Shown here one piece after another: positions 22,697 to 31,426 of a stretch of 34,269 nt of DNA. A program made the translations under genes and the position numbers. This DNA comes from Mycobacterium arosiense ATCC BAA-1401 = DSM 45069 (lineage in GTDB: Bacteria > Actinomycetota > Actinomycetes > Mycobacteriales > Mycobacteriaceae): positions 1 through 34,269 of the forward strand of contig NZ_MVHG01000053.1 of assembly GCF_002086125.1 (NCBI RefSeq), given 5' to 3'. Each line of letters opens with the position of its first letter. Position 1 is the stretch's first letter. Below the pieces are notes generated by a model. That model was not told where the DNA came from and did no database searches. It saw only the letters and a program-made list of their open reading frames with translations.

Positions 22697-23571
22697 TGTC
22701 GAGCTACGCGCCGACGGTGCCTAACGCAGTACCCTCGGCGAATTTGCAGGCGCTACGAACAGTGGCAACTTTTTCTTCCGAACAACTCAGAACGCTGGGC
22801 CAATTGGTCACATTTGTCGGTTATACCGTTTACCACGTTCCGTTAACCTTACGTAAGTACCGCCGCGAGACTCTCGATCGCACAATCAATCTCGCATGGG
22901 GTCGCGGCTCCCTCATCGTCGATGGAGGCGTAATCAGCGTGCTGGTCGTGCTCGGAATCGCGATCGGCGGGATGGTTGCCATCGAAGCGTGGGCAACCCT
23001 AAACATCATGGGCTTTGGTGCCCTGTCAGGAATTGTCGGTGGATTGGCGAATGTCCGCGAGATGGGGCCCTTGGTCGCCGGCATCGCATTCGCGGCGCAG
23101 TGCGGATGCCGCATGACAGCGGAGATTGGTTCGATGCGGATTGCCGAAGAAATCGACGCTGTCGAAGCGATGGGACTGCGTTCGATTCCCTTCGTCGTGG
23201 GTACACGCTTAGTCGGTGGGCTACTTTGTGTTACCCCCGGTTATGCGCTCACCTTGCTGACTAGCTTTTTTGTGTCCAACTTCATGATTCAACGCGTGTA
23301 TCACGCCCCAGGGGGAACGTACAGGCACTATTTCGTCGAGTTTCTGTCCGCCACGGATTTGGCGTACTCGACCGTTAAGGCCATGGTCTTTGCGGCTGCA
23401 GTCATCATCATTCACTGCTATTACGGGTACTTCGCCTCGGGTGGCCCGGTCGGCGTCGGTCAAGCGTCGGGCCGCGCGGTTAGGGCCAGCCTGGTGGCAG
23501 TGATGACGCTCGACTTCTTCCTGACCGTCTTTCTGTGGGGCCTCAAGCCCACATTCGTGTTCAAAGGCTAG
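22696..23571 (+). CDS. yrbEB: YrbE/MlaE-type permease subunit B of the Mce transporter
   Basis: The product has 291 residues of the same family as its neighbour. The conserved cytoplasmic motif is intact, EEIDAVEAMG at 151-160, preceded by the Gly-rich helix FGALSGIVGGLANVREMGP. About six membrane segments are visible, and the C-terminus FLTVFLWG is the last. It pairs with YrbEA as the permease of the lipid importer. Its ATG overlaps the yrbEA stop by 1 nt (TGATG), and mceA follows after 8 nt. Confidence 0.95.
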   Translation: MSSYAPTVPNAVPSANLQALRTVATFSSEQLRTLGQLVTFVGYTVYHVPLTLRKYRRETLDRTINLAWGRGSLIVDGGVISVLVVLGIAIGGMVAIEAWATLNIMGFGALSGIVGGLANVREMGPLVAGIAFAAQCGCRMTAEIGSMRIAEEIDAVEAMGLRSIPFVVGTRLVGGLLCVTPGYALTLLTSFFVSNFMIQRVYHAPGGTYRHYFVEFLSATDLAYSTVKAMVFAAAVIIIHCYYGYFASGGPVGVGQASGRAVRASLVAVMTLDFFLTVFLWGLKPTFVFKG

Positions 23572-23579
23572 GCAATGCG

Positions 23580-24731
23580 ATGACGATACTCCACGTAAAT
23601 TCACACGATGAAACACGCTTACTGACCCGCGTCGGCGCCATCTCGCTGGCAGTGATCGTCGTTGCCGCAGCCATATATCTTTTCGCCGATACGTTTACGA
23701 GTAAGCCGCGCGAGGTCATCGCGGTCGCCATTGAAACACCGTATGTGGGTCAAGGAGTGGCCGACGGAACACCGGTCTTGATGCGAGGAGTGAAGATCGG
23801 CCAGGTGACCGCGGTCTCGAGCATATCTGGCGGCGGCGTCCGCCTAAAAGCCGACCTGCAAAAGGGTCCGACCCAGGGGCTGACCGACGCGCTAACAATC
23901 GATTTTCGCCCGTCGAATTATTTCGGGGTCACAGGAATTAACGTGACTCCGGCGCCATCCGGCGGCCCGCTCCGCGACGGCATGCAGCTCAGGATCACAC
24001 CGAAAGGTAACTTCTCTCTTCAGGCGCTGCTCTACCGCCTCGGCGAGTTGTCCAATGGGGTTCTGAATCAACGTCTGATCAGCGTAGTTCAGCGCGGCAC
24101 GCAGTACGTCGACGCGTTCACGCCTCTGCTGGAGACCGCGCTTATCGTGGGCAGCTCTGTCGCAAAGGTCCAGACGGTCAGCACCGAGCGGCTCCTGCGG
24201 AACACCACTGGAGTCAGCGTGGCGTTTCCTGGCTTCGTCGACGCACTCACCGGGACCGGCACGAGCTTCCTGCACAGCTTCATGGGCACTGCACCCGGCG
24301 ACTTCGATCCTGAAAAATTCAAACAGAATTATAAGTATTGGTCGGTTCTCGACGACTCCGTGCACAAGCAATACGACAACTTGGCAAAACTTGTTCAATC
24401 CACAGTCGCGACAGACGAGTATTACGACAAGGAATGGATCCCGCTCTTCGATAAGGCGCGAACGGCATTCCTTAGCGTGGTGGGCAAACTCGAGTCGTCG
24501 CACATGAACGACCTGTTTCCGGCGGTAGAGAGTGTCCGCGCAGTGGCCGATGCAGTTCCCAAGGTCGTCAGCCCCGATAACTTCGCCTACACGCTCACTG
24601 AGATCCGGAAGCGATTGGAGAATATGTACCGGGGCTCGGGTGACGAGCGAGCGCTGCAGGTGCGAGTCATTCTCGATCGGCTCCCCGGCGTCGGAACCCC
24701 GCTTGGCCTCCTGATGAGTGGGCCGTCATGA
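23580..24731 (+). CDS. mceA: MceA: Mce/MlaD-domain protein, first Mce subunit
   Basis: The product has 383 residues. One N-terminal membrane anchor is near 18-37 (GAISLAVIVVAAAIYLFAD). The MlaD domain follows from about 44 to 130, including VLMRGVKIGQVTAVS, and then a long helical region. In Mce systems the six subunits form a hexameric tube that carries lipids from the outer envelope to the YrbE permease. The ATG at 23580 is preferred over one at 23575, which is out of frame. The end overlaps mceB by ATGA. Confidence 0.93.
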   Translation: MTILHVNSHDETRLLTRVGAISLAVIVVAAAIYLFADTFTSKPREVIAVAIETPYVGQGVADGTPVLMRGVKIGQVTAVSSISGGGVRLKADLQKGPTQGLTDALTIDFRPSNYFGVTGINVTPAPSGGPLRDGMQLRITPKGNFSLQALLYRLGELSNGVLNQRLISVVQRGTQYVDAFTPLLETALIVGSSVAKVQTVSTERLLRNTTGVSVAFPGFVDALTGTGTSFLHSFMGTAPGDFDPEKFKQNYKYWSVLDDSVHKQYDNLAKLVQSTVATDEYYDKEWIPLFDKARTAFLSVVGKLESSHMNDLFPAVESVRAVADAVPKVVSPDNFAYTLTEIRKRLENMYRGSGDERALQVRVILDRLPGVGTPLGLLMSGPS

Positions 24732-25732
24732 AAGCACACTCTTCGCTATGGCGGTTCGTGCTTGCCGCCGTCGTTAGCGCCGTCTTATTGATCGTGATTT
24801 CGAATGAGATACGACAACCGGTGGCTACCGCGACACGCACCTATCACGCAGAATTCACCGACGTCTCCGGTCTTAATGACGGCGCCGATGTCCGAGTGCG
24901 CGGCGTGCGTGTGGGGAAAATCGAGTCGATCAACTTGAAGCAGACAGCAGACGGCCGTAGCGTCGCCGCAGTTCAATTCACCCTCGAGCGCCGCTTTAGC
25001 GTTGTGCGCGCGAGCAGACTTGCGGTGAAATACCAAGCGCTGACTGGGCTGCGCTACATCGATGTCCGCGACCCCGCCGAAGGCGATAGGGTCGCAGACC
25101 GCGTCGACGATGTACCAACATCCATGACGCAGCCGGCCTTCGACATCACCGTCTTGTTCAATGGGTTGCAGCCGGTTCTGGCGGCGCTGAGCCCGGACGA
25201 CATCAATGCGTTCACCGACAACGCGACGGCCTTCTTGGAAGGCGATGGTGGCGGTCTGGGGCCAATGCTGGACAGCATCCACAAGTTGACCGATTTCGTC
25301 TCCAATCGGCAACAAGTGGTCGCGCAGCTCGTGAAAAACCTCGCCACACTCGCAGATGGTGTGAAAGGACGTTCTCAGTACTTCACGCAGATCCTTGATG
25401 AATTCGAGCTTCCCGTTAGCCAGGCCTTGCAAGTCTTAGATGAATTTCGCAAATCGCAGCTTTCAGGCGCCGACTTCACTCGCGCTGCGCTGCGCCTTCT
25501 CGCGGCTGCTGGTATTCGACCGGGAATTGACACGAATAGGGCGCTCGACCGGGCCTTAGACAACGTCTATCGGTCGCTGGAGGCGCTCAAGCGGACACCG
25601 GTCATCGCTGACAATATCCCCCCGCCGCCCCAAGACGGTGGGCCGGTGTCGTGCTCGCAGGGGCGGGCTCAGCTGCCCGAGGTGATGGATGTGCTTCTCA
25701 ACGGCCAGAGAGTGGTGTTGTGCAAAAAATGA
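24728..25732 (+). CDS. mceB: MceB: Mce/MlaD-domain protein
   Basis: The product has 334 residues with an N-terminal anchor near 8-25 (WRFVLAAVVSAVLLIVISNE) and an MlaD domain from about 35 to 115 containing GADVRVRGVRVGKIESINL and YIDVRD. A helical region follows, and the C-terminal half has cysteines in SCSQG and VLCKK. The Cys pair near the end is a common feature of the MceB type. ATGA overlaps join it to both mceA and mceC. Second subunit of the heterohexameric Mce tube. Confidence 0.93.
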   Translation: MKAHSSLWRFVLAAVVSAVLLIVISNEIRQPVATATRTYHAEFTDVSGLNDGADVRVRGVRVGKIESINLKQTADGRSVAAVQFTLERRFSVVRASRLAVKYQALTGLRYIDVRDPAEGDRVADRVDDVPTSMTQPAFDITVLFNGLQPVLAALSPDDINAFTDNATAFLEGDGGGLGPMLDSIHKLTDFVSNRQQVVAQLVKNLATLADGVKGRSQYFTQILDEFELPVSQALQVLDEFRKSQLSGADFTRAALRLLAAAGIRPGIDTNRALDRALDNVYRSLEALKRTPVIADNIPPPPQDGGPVSCSQGRAQLPEVMDVLLNGQRVVLCKK

Positions 25733-26697
25733 AAACACGCGACAGCCAGCGAATATGGGGAGCGATCGCCCTAGTGGTGCTGACGATCGCCGGTGTGGGA
25801 GCGGCGATGTTGTACACACACCCGCCGGGGCATCGAAGGGTGGTGTTTTACACCGACGACGCGGCATCAATCCGGGCGGGCGACACGGTGCGCGTCGCCG
25901 GGATCGTCGTTGGCACCGTCAAGTCTTTGTCCCTCGAAGCCAAACAGGTTCGCGTGGAAGCCAACATCGAACGCGGCGTGTTCATTGGCGATCAGTCCCA
26001 GGTGCAAGTCCGAATGCTCACCGTCGTTGGCGGCTATTACGTCACCATTCTGCCTATTGGCAAGACCCCGCTCGGCGCTCGGGCGATTCCCAAAGAACGG
26101 GTGACTATGCCCTACAGCTTGATCCAGACTCTGGCGGACACCACCAAGATCACCGAGCACGTAAACCAGCAGCCCATTAAAGAATCTATCGACCAACTGC
26201 AGCATGGTCTGAACGGATCCAATGTCGAATCGGTGACCACTGTGCTCAATGCGGGAAACAGCATCGCAGATACATTGGAACGGCAGCGCGGAGAGCTCTC
26301 GAAGATCCTGTCATTGTCAGATGAATACATCGACCGGCTAGCCAGTTACCGAGATCGCCTGCAGGAGTACATCCGCAAGATCGCCATCCTTGAAGAATCG
26401 TTGATTCTGTACGGCAAGAGTTTTGGTGATTCTTTAACCGGCGTGGGTACGTTGCTCGAAGACCTCAAGTGGGGCGTGGTGGACCTTTACTATCCGCACC
26501 GCGATGACTTCCTCGAAAAAGCTCGAGCGATCCTTGGCGACCTGCGCACAATTCAGTCCCGCAACGGCGCACTCGTCCGACTGCTCGGTCGGATACACGA
26601 CCGCATGGAACGGGCTCTGGACAGGCAGAACAACTTCACGCGGCCCGAACTGCTGGCAACCGATGTCTGCGTTCCAGTACATGGGAGTCCCTGTTGA
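25729..26697 (+). CDS. mceC: MceC: Mce/MlaD-domain protein
   Basis: The product has 322 residues with an anchor near 10-28 (IWGAIALVVLTIAGVGAAML), then an MlaD domain with GDTVRVAGIVVGTVKSL and VVGGYYVTILPIG. A long coiled, helical part follows (residues 140-290). The C-terminal VCVPVHGSPC carries two cysteines. The ATG at 25729 overlaps the mceB stop. A GTG nine bases upstream in the same frame would also work. The end overlaps mceD with an unusual TTGA. Confidence 0.92.
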   Translation: MKTRDSQRIWGAIALVVLTIAGVGAAMLYTHPPGHRRVVFYTDDAASIRAGDTVRVAGIVVGTVKSLSLEAKQVRVEANIERGVFIGDQSQVQVRMLTVVGGYYVTILPIGKTPLGARAIPKERVTMPYSLIQTLADTTKITEHVNQQPIKESIDQLQHGLNGSNVESVTTVLNAGNSIADTLERQRGELSKILSLSDEYIDRLASYRDRLQEYIRKIAILEESLILYGKSFGDSLTGVGTLLEDLKWGVVDLYYPHRDDFLEKARAILGDLRTIQSRNGALVRLLGRIHDRMERALDRQNNFTRPELLATDVCVPVHGSPC

Positions 26698-27791
26698 AAG
26701 TACTCGTCAGCGGGCGGCAAGCGGCTAAAGCTGCAAAGGTCATCGCCCTAGCAGCATTCACCGTAGCTAGCGCAGCGTGTGGAACCCAACCACCCAGCCA
26801 GTCCGCGAAATTCTGCGCGATCATGCATGACAGCATTGGACTCTACGCGGGCAATCCCGTCACCCAGATGGGCTACAAGATCGGGACCGTCGACCGGATC
26901 ATTCCCGGAAAGACCAGCGTCGAGGTTCAGTTCGTCATCACCGAACCCCGGGCCATACCGGCCGGAGTTAAAGCGGTAACCCGCTCCACGTCGATCCTCG
27001 CCGATCGTTCACTCGAACTCGTCGGCAACTACGAGTCCGGTCCGCGCCTGCAGCCCGGCCGGTGCATCCCGTTGACGAACTCCTCGACACCGCTGAGCCT
27101 GTCTCAGGTAATCGGCGCCGCAACGAATTTCGTCAACGGCATTAATCCAAAAGACTCGACCAACATTCAGGATGCACTGCGCGATGTTGACGAGGCGGCT
27201 CACGACAACGGGCCCGCATTGAACAGGTTGCTGACTAAAACCTCAGCGCTGTTGGACAGCCCCGATCGTGCGATAGGCGACCTCGGCGCGATCGTGCGTA
27301 ATCTCGCCGTGCTGTCAAAGACGTTGCGCGACAACCGCACTCCGGCAAAGCAGATATTGCTCGACATGCAACAGACAACCCCCGATCTGTTAGACGCGAT
27401 GCGGGGCACCCTGGGACTGACCGATGTCGCTCACGAACTCATCAGGCTGGTCGACGACCTCGAGCATGTCCTGGGCGACGACATCCAGACCGGGCTCGAT
27501 ACCTTCGGCGACTTACTACGACACTTGAGCCCACACTCGAAGGGCATCGCTAACGTTCTCAATCCGGTGCCGCGCTTTATTAACACGTTGTCCTACTACG
27601 TCAACAACCACCAATTCGATCTCATCTCTTGGAGTCCACCGCTGTTTCGCATCCGGACCCCCGACGGGCTGGCCCTATGTGGACAGATGAACGCGTCAGC
27701 GCCGGGCAGCTGCGCCGACGTCAATGGACAGCCCCACGCGGTGGATATGGCTCTCCTCCAATACGTCTTGACGGAGGCTCAGCGACGATGA
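26694..27791 (+). CDS. mceD: MceD: Mce/MlaD-domain protein with lipobox-like signal
   Basis: The product has 365 residues. The N-terminus ends in FTVASAACGT, a lipobox-like site with Cys29, so this subunit is probably a lipoprotein; in the best-known operons only MceE is. The MlaD domain follows directly with YAGNPVTQMGYKIGTVDRI and ILADRSLELVGNY, and includes two further cysteines (KFCAIM and GRCIPL). It belongs to the Mce type that starts AKFCAIM-x-DSIGLY. The TTG start at 26694 is fixed by the TTGA overlap with mceC, because no ATG or GTG lies before the signal. The stop overlaps mceE (ATGA). Confidence 0.92.
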   Translation: MKVLVSGRQAAKAAKVIALAAFTVASAACGTQPPSQSAKFCAIMHDSIGLYAGNPVTQMGYKIGTVDRIIPGKTSVEVQFVITEPRAIPAGVKAVTRSTSILADRSLELVGNYESGPRLQPGRCIPLTNSSTPLSLSQVIGAATNFVNGINPKDSTNIQDALRDVDEAAHDNGPALNRLLTKTSALLDSPDRAIGDLGAIVRNLAVLSKTLRDNRTPAKQILLDMQQTTPDLLDAMRGTLGLTDVAHELIRLVDDLEHVLGDDIQTGLDTFGDLLRHLSPHSKGIANVLNPVPRFINTLSYYVNNHQFDLISWSPPLFRIRTPDGLALCGQMNASAPGSCADVNGQPHAVDMALLQYVLTEAQRR

Positions 27792-28783
27792 GGCTGAATC
27801 TGCGCCTGGTGTGCGTGTCGATCGCTACTGCGACAACGCTGTGCTCCTGCGCCTCACTGAACGTCGATTCCCTCCCCATCCCCGGGAGCGATTACCACGA
27901 CGGCTACGACATCACCATCGAGTTCGCCAATGTCCTCAACCTTCCCGAGCGCGCCAAAGTCGTCATGGATGGCACCAAAGTCGGCATAGTCACGAGGATG
28001 GACCTGACGCACACCGGCGTCGACGTCACATCTCGGATAAAGCGCGGAGTTGTTGTGCCGGCCAATATTCACTCGGTGCTCCAGCAGGCCACCGTCCTCG
28101 GCGACACCTACATTGCGCTCGAGCGAGATCAAGATGACCATTCCGCGGCACCGCCGCTGAAACCGGGCGGACGGATTCCGGCGGTGCGCACCACCTCGCC
28201 CCCCCAACTTGAGGACACAATTGCCAGTATGGCCAACTTCATTGGCAGCGGGGTGATTCAGAAAGCTCAGACGAGCATCATCGAGATCAACAGGGTGACA
28301 CCACCACGTGCTGAAGCACGTCAAATCGCCTCGCGAGTCGCAACAGACCTCGGTGATCTTTCGCAAAACATGGACAACGTAGAGCTATGGTTGAATGGCC
28401 TATCTCAGGCTGGCAGCATAATGGGGACCAACGCCCAGAACTTCAAGTTCTGGTTCTCGCCGCTGGGAGTCGAAGGTTTTCACCACAATTTCATCGTCAC
28501 CCACTTTCTGGCCCCACTACTGCCTACGTTGGGCACGGTGTACTTCAACGGCTATTGGCTTGTGCCCGTGCTGGAGTCCGTCAGCGGGGCCCTAGAAGCT
28601 GTCCAGCGTTCGAAATGGGCGTTTGACGAGGAGTTGCCGCGCTTCCAAAAAGTGGCCTCCGATTATTTGCTGCCCGAACGGAAATATCCCGCCATCAACA
28701 TCACCTCGATTGTTGGGCCCGACGGCCGCGAGTTGTCAGGGGATGTTCAACAGGTGCTCCGCATGATCGGAGCGATGCCGTGA
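27788..28783 (+). CDS. mceE: MceE: Mce/MlaD-domain lipoprotein
   Basis: The product has 331 residues. The signal sequence ends TTLCSCASL, with Cys21 (or Cys19) as the likely lipidated residue, as usual for MceE. The MlaD domain holds RAKVVMDGTKVGIVTRMDL and VLGDTYIALERD near 100. The remaining 200 residues are helical with several Trp/Phe-rich stretches (FKFWFSPLGVEGFHHNF). The ATG at 27788 overlaps mceD, and the stop overlaps the mceF GTG. Lipoprotein subunit of the Mce tube. Confidence 0.92.
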   Translation: MRLNLRLVCVSIATATTLCSCASLNVDSLPIPGSDYHDGYDITIEFANVLNLPERAKVVMDGTKVGIVTRMDLTHTGVDVTSRIKRGVVVPANIHSVLQQATVLGDTYIALERDQDDHSAAPPLKPGGRIPAVRTTSPPQLEDTIASMANFIGSGVIQKAQTSIIEINRVTPPRAEARQIASRVATDLGDLSQNMDNVELWLNGLSQAGSIMGTNAQNFKFWFSPLGVEGFHHNFIVTHFLAPLLPTLGTVYFNGYWLVPVLESVSGALEAVQRSKWAFDEELPRFQKVASDYLLPERKYPAINITSIVGPDGRELSGDVQQVLRMIGAMP

Positions 28784-29745
28784 GGCGCACGGCCTGGCTG
28801 GGCGTGGTTTCGTTCGTCGTATTTGCTGCGATTGTCACGCTATTCGTTATGTTTGTCGCATCCCTTGGGATCCGCGTCGGGGCACCCGCCAAACGCACAT
28901 CGTTGGCGATGGACGTGCCCGACGTCAACAACATCACCGTGGACTCCAACGTCCTGCTGCGCGGCGTGCCGGTGGGAAAAGTCACGGCAGTCGATGCCAC
29001 CGTGTCGTCGGCAACGATTCACTTCTACATTGAGGATCAATATCCGGTGCCTGTAGACAGTGATGTTCGGCTGGACAACCTGTCAGCACTTGGAGAGACC
29101 TACATTGAGCTTGAGCCCCGCAGCACAGTCGGGCCGCTGCTGCGAGATGGACAACGAATTGCGGCTGAAAAAATCAAGCAACCGCCGTCGATATCGGAAC
29201 TCGCCACCAGCGTCGGCCGAGTGCTCAAGCAGCTCGACCCGCAGCAGCTGAGCCGCGTGATCGGTGAGGCCGACACAGGACTTCCCGACCCGGGAGCGGT
29301 GGCGCCAAATCTCGCGCGGTCCAGCATGCTACTGCGCAACGTCACCGCCGACTTCAAGGGTCAGGGCCGCGCGTTACTCGACAATTTCCAATCGTTGCTT
29401 CAAAACGCCGAATTCGTCGGCCCGGCGCTGGCCGAAGCGGCACCTCCTATCCGAGACCTTGCGCCACCGCTGCGCGTCATTTGGAACGATGCGTTGGCCA
29501 CGGTAGGGCTGACCCTGCGACCCGAGGGTGTGGCTGACTTCTCAGCTTTCATCACCCGGATTCAGAAGTTCCTTGACGATCGTGGCGCTGATCTGAGGAT
29601 ATTGGGCGAAGCGACATCGGAGAACGTCAAGCTAATTGCGTCCTCGCTACGAAATTTCGACACCAGTCAAATCCTGGCGAACCTCCTGGCAACGCTGCCC
29701 GAGGATGGTGTCGTGGAACTCCACGTCGCGGTTCCGCAGAAATGA
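28780..29745 (+). CDS. mceF: MceF: Mce/MlaD-domain protein, last Mce subunit
   Basis: The product has 321 residues with an N-terminal anchor at about 6-28 (WLGVVSFVVFAAIVTLFVMF). The MlaD domain contains NVLLRGVPVGKVTAVDA and ALGETYIELEP. A helical region follows, with a Pro-rich stretch (AEAAPPIRDLAPPLR) near 220. The GTG at 28780 overlaps mceE (GTGA). It is the sixth and last Mce gene. After its stop comes a 58-bp gap with a tandem 20-bp repeat before the Mce-associated gene. Confidence 0.93.
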   Translation: MRRTAWLGVVSFVVFAAIVTLFVMFVASLGIRVGAPAKRTSLAMDVPDVNNITVDSNVLLRGVPVGKVTAVDATVSSATIHFYIEDQYPVPVDSDVRLDNLSALGETYIELEPRSTVGPLLRDGQRIAAEKIKQPPSISELATSVGRVLKQLDPQQLSRVIGEADTGLPDPGAVAPNLARSSMLLRNVTADFKGQGRALLDNFQSLLQNAEFVGPALAEAAPPIRDLAPPLRVIWNDALATVGLTLRPEGVADFSAFITRIQKFLDDRGADLRILGEATSENVKLIASSLRNFDTSQILANLLATLPEDGVVELHVAVPQK

Positions 29746-29746
29746 G

Positions 29747-29778
29747 CTGAATCAGGCCCGGGGTAACTGAATCAGGCC
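29747..29778. repeat. Direct repeat between mceF and the Mce-associated gene
   Basis: CTGAATCAGGCC occurs at 29747-29758 and again at 29767-29778, a 20-nt period. The sequence after each copy is also alike (CGGGGTA and AGGGTA). It falls wholly in the intergenic gap, and may be a simple duplication or affect the intercistronic mRNA. Confidence 0.7.
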
Positions 29779-29803
29779 AGGGTAGTAAGAAAGGGGTCCA
29801 GGG

Positions 29804-30565
29804 ATGGCGAAGCCCACAGCTGGGACTGAAGTCGGAGAGCAAGACGAAGCACAATCCGAATTTGACCACACAGAACCAGGTTCGGATACCGCGGACAATC
29901 CATCGAAAAATTCCGACACACACGATGCTGTCCCGGAAACCGGTGACTCGTCCACAAACACCGCTTCGGTAGGTGACGTTGCGGTCGGTGAGACTGCAAA
30001 GCCCAACCCTGCCAAGCAGACTGAGAACACGGGTTCGGAACGTCGTCAGATATCGGTCTCGATCAGGTCGCTGCTGACCGCCCTGCTGATCTGTGCACTG
30101 TTGGTCGGCATCGGTGTGCTGAGCTGGCTTTACGTGGGAGCTACAGCGAAACTGAACCAAGAGGCCCGCCAATCGTCGGACAGCGCGCATGCCGAGCGCA
30201 TCGCTCTCGACTACGCAGTCGACGCTGCAAAAATCAACTTCCAAGACTTGAAGTCATGGAATACTAACCTGGTTAAAGGCACCACTCCGGAGCTCAAAGA
30301 AAAGCTGAACAGCGCGGCGAAATCCATGGAGCAGATCCTCGAGCCGCTGCAGTGGAACTCGACCGCCGTTCCGTTGGCGGCCAAGGTCCGGTCTGAATCT
30401 AACGGGGTCTTCGTGGTCGACACCTTCGTGGGTGTCGACACGAAAACCGTGCAGGCGCAGGAAGGTTTGCGGTCAACTGCCACTTACAGCATCACCATTG
30501 ACAGCAAGCACGACTGGCAGATCAGCGAAGTCGGCGGAATCGGCTCCGTCATCGGTCAGAAATGA
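29804..30565 (+). CDS. Mce-associated membrane protein (Mam/Mas type)
   Basis: The product has 253 residues. A hydrophilic, acidic low-complexity N-terminus fills residues 1-80. One membrane helix is at about 88-111 (LLTALLICALLVGIGVLSWL), then an extracytoplasmic domain of NTF2-like type ends in a beta-rich part (YSITIDSKHDWQISEVGGI). This layout, directly after an mce operon, is that of the Mce-associated proteins thought to stabilise Mce complexes. GAAAGGGG lies upstream of the ATG. It is likely in the same transcript as mceF despite the 58-bp gap. Confidence 0.88.
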   Translation: MAKPTAGTEVGEQDEAQSEFDHTEPGSDTADNPSKNSDTHDAVPETGDSSTNTASVGDVAVGETAKPNPAKQTENTGSERRQISVSIRSLLTALLICALLVGIGVLSWLYVGATAKLNQEARQSSDSAHAERIALDYAVDAAKINFQDLKSWNTNLVKGTTPELKEKLNSAAKSMEQILEPLQWNSTAVPLAAKVRSESNGVFVVDTFVGVDTKTVQAQEGLRSTATYSITIDSKHDWQISEVGGIGSVIGQK

Positions 30566-30728
30566 TGGTCTGCGACGAATGACGCTGCTCGCTCAGGCAT
30601 GGCTGGAGGTCACCGCACGCCCAGTAGCAGCGTTCCGGACTGACAGAGCGACGCAGATGGTGAGTTGGCGGCGGCGCCAGGTCTGCGTAGGCCGGCCCAT
30701 CAACATTGGCGTTGCGCGCCATTGGCCA

Positions 30729-31286
30729 ATGCGCACGCTAAGCAAGCGACTACTCGTGACGCTTATTGCGGCGTCCGCCATTACCGCTGTCCTAGTAATG
30801 ATCACTGCAGGTTTTTGCGCGCCCACCTGTACAGCGGATCCCTCGTCGCATCTGCGTGCCGAAATCGATGCTGCGCGAGCAGAAGCGGGATGCGCACCGC
30901 TGCGAACAGACCCGGTCTTGACCGACGTGAGCCAGCAACTGGCAAAAGAGAACGATCTATATGTCAGGCATGAGGCGAAATTCCTGCCTCCTAGCCTTGA
31001 TACGGATTTGTTGAAGGTCTTGCGCGAAGCGGGATACAACACGATGAACGCGAGGTTGCTCAACGGCTACGCCGACTATCGCACCGGCGGCACTGGTGAT
31101 GACGAAGACAAAGCGATCCGGGGTGCGGTGCTGGAGGGAAGGGGTTTCGAGGCACTGCCCGACTGCACGTTGACCAACTACGGAGTCAGCGCAGTGAACG
31201 GCGGCGGCGATCAGGGTTGGCCGTCGACTCAACCGAGGACGTACTCCGTCGCAGTTGTCGTTTTAGCCGGCGCGAGTGGCCGCTGA
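30729..31286 (+). CDS. Exported CAP-superfamily-like protein
   Basis: From the ATG at 30729 the protein has 185 residues, starting with a signal or anchor (LLVTLIAASAITAVLVMITA). The mature part LRAEIDAARAEAGCAPLRTD, followed by a helix with LAKENDLYVRH and a C-terminal SVAVVVLAG strand, resembles the CAP (SCP/Tpx-1) fold of mycobacterial secreted proteins. The classical His/Glu pair is not clearly in place. Cysteines lie in FCAPTCTAD, AGCAPL and PDCTL. The frame is open to an ATG at 30579, so a longer start is possible; 30729 gives a standard signal peptide. Likely cotranscribed with the Mce-associated gene. Confidence 0.65.
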   Translation: MRTLSKRLLVTLIAASAITAVLVMITAGFCAPTCTADPSSHLRAEIDAARAEAGCAPLRTDPVLTDVSQQLAKENDLYVRHEAKFLPPSLDTDLLKVLREAGYNTMNARLLNGYADYRTGGTGDDEDKAIRGAVLEGRGFEALPDCTLTNYGVSAVNGGGDQGWPSTQPRTYSVAVVVLAGASGR

Positions 31287-31426
31287 CCGAGCGTGCCTAG
31301 TGATCGCACGGCTCGCTCCTTGTCGCGAACGAAATCTATCTGAGCACGGGATTGCGTAATGATTTCGTCGATTGATAGGGCAATTTCCGCGAGATACTAG
31401 TTGCAAGCGAAACCTCACCAGGTAAA

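Noticed and set aside
31353..31358. TGCGTA upstream of the MPT64-like gene
   Set aside because: The sequence 18 nt downstream (AGGGCA) matches TACGCA at only three positions and no -10 follows at the fixed distance; at most a half-site.
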